DNA of 5,526 bases from Pseudomonadota bacterium (GTDB lineage Bacteria > Desulfobacterota > Syntrophia > Syntrophales > JADFWA01), in NCBI GenBank assembly GCA_030596145.1, contig JAUVKS010000140.1, positions 1 to 5,526 on the forward strand. Direction: 5' to 3'. The position numbers and the translations under genes are program-made. Position 1 is the first letter of the stretch. The number at the start of each line of letters is the position of its first letter. This document shows positions 1-5,526 of the stretch, one piece after another. The notes under the pieces are model-generated. The model was not told the DNA's origin and made no database searches. It saw nothing but the letters and a program-made list of their open reading frames with translations.

Positions 1-5526
<5,526 letters not shown>

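Overview
The whole window lies inside one gene. On the minus strand a single reading frame (codons at forward positions 3-5525) stays open for 1,841 codons with no stop, and it leaves the window at both ends. It encodes a very large membrane-bound hybrid sensor histidine kinase. The true start lies beyond position 5526 and the stop lies before position 1. No second gene, intergenic region, RNA gene, promoter or terminator could be supported. Residue numbers below count from the first complete codon in the window (P1 at 5523-5525), not from the true start.

Domain order, N- to C-terminal (high to low coordinates): two tandem periplasmic-binding-protein/Venus-flytrap domains (SBP_bac_3 type, 4041-5468); a two-helix membrane hairpin (3810-3995); a large extracytoplasmic dCache-like domain (2898-3809); a third membrane helix (2820-2897); a short coiled coil and two PAS domains (1992-2699); HisKA and HATPase_c kinase core (1194-1883); two receiver domains (777-1139 and 312-695); and an Hpt domain cut by the window edge (3-215). 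All visible catalytic and phosphotransfer residues are present: H1227 in the kinase, D1518 and D1669 in the receivers, and H1820 in Hpt. The protein should therefore carry a full His-Asp-His phosphorelay, with the final phosphate going to an unseen response regulator.

The plan resembles BvgS/EvgS-type kinases (tandem flytraps, PAS, kinase, receiver, Hpt), with an added membrane-dCache block, a second PAS and a second receiver. One chain thus seems to carry at least three extracytoplasmic sensors and two cytoplasmic ones. The ligands cannot be read from the sequence.

Two things stand out. A perfect 7-bp tandem repeat (900-931) encodes the alpha3-beta4 loop of the first receiver, and a change of one copy would truncate the protein. 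Base composition also changes along the gene roughly in step with domain edges, with AT-rich dCache and second PAS segments between GC-richer flytrap and kinase segments.

The host is a Gram-negative bacterium by architecture. The style of the kinase and sensor modules recalls Desulfobacterota (the former sulfate-reducing Deltaproteobacteria), but this is an impression without a database search.
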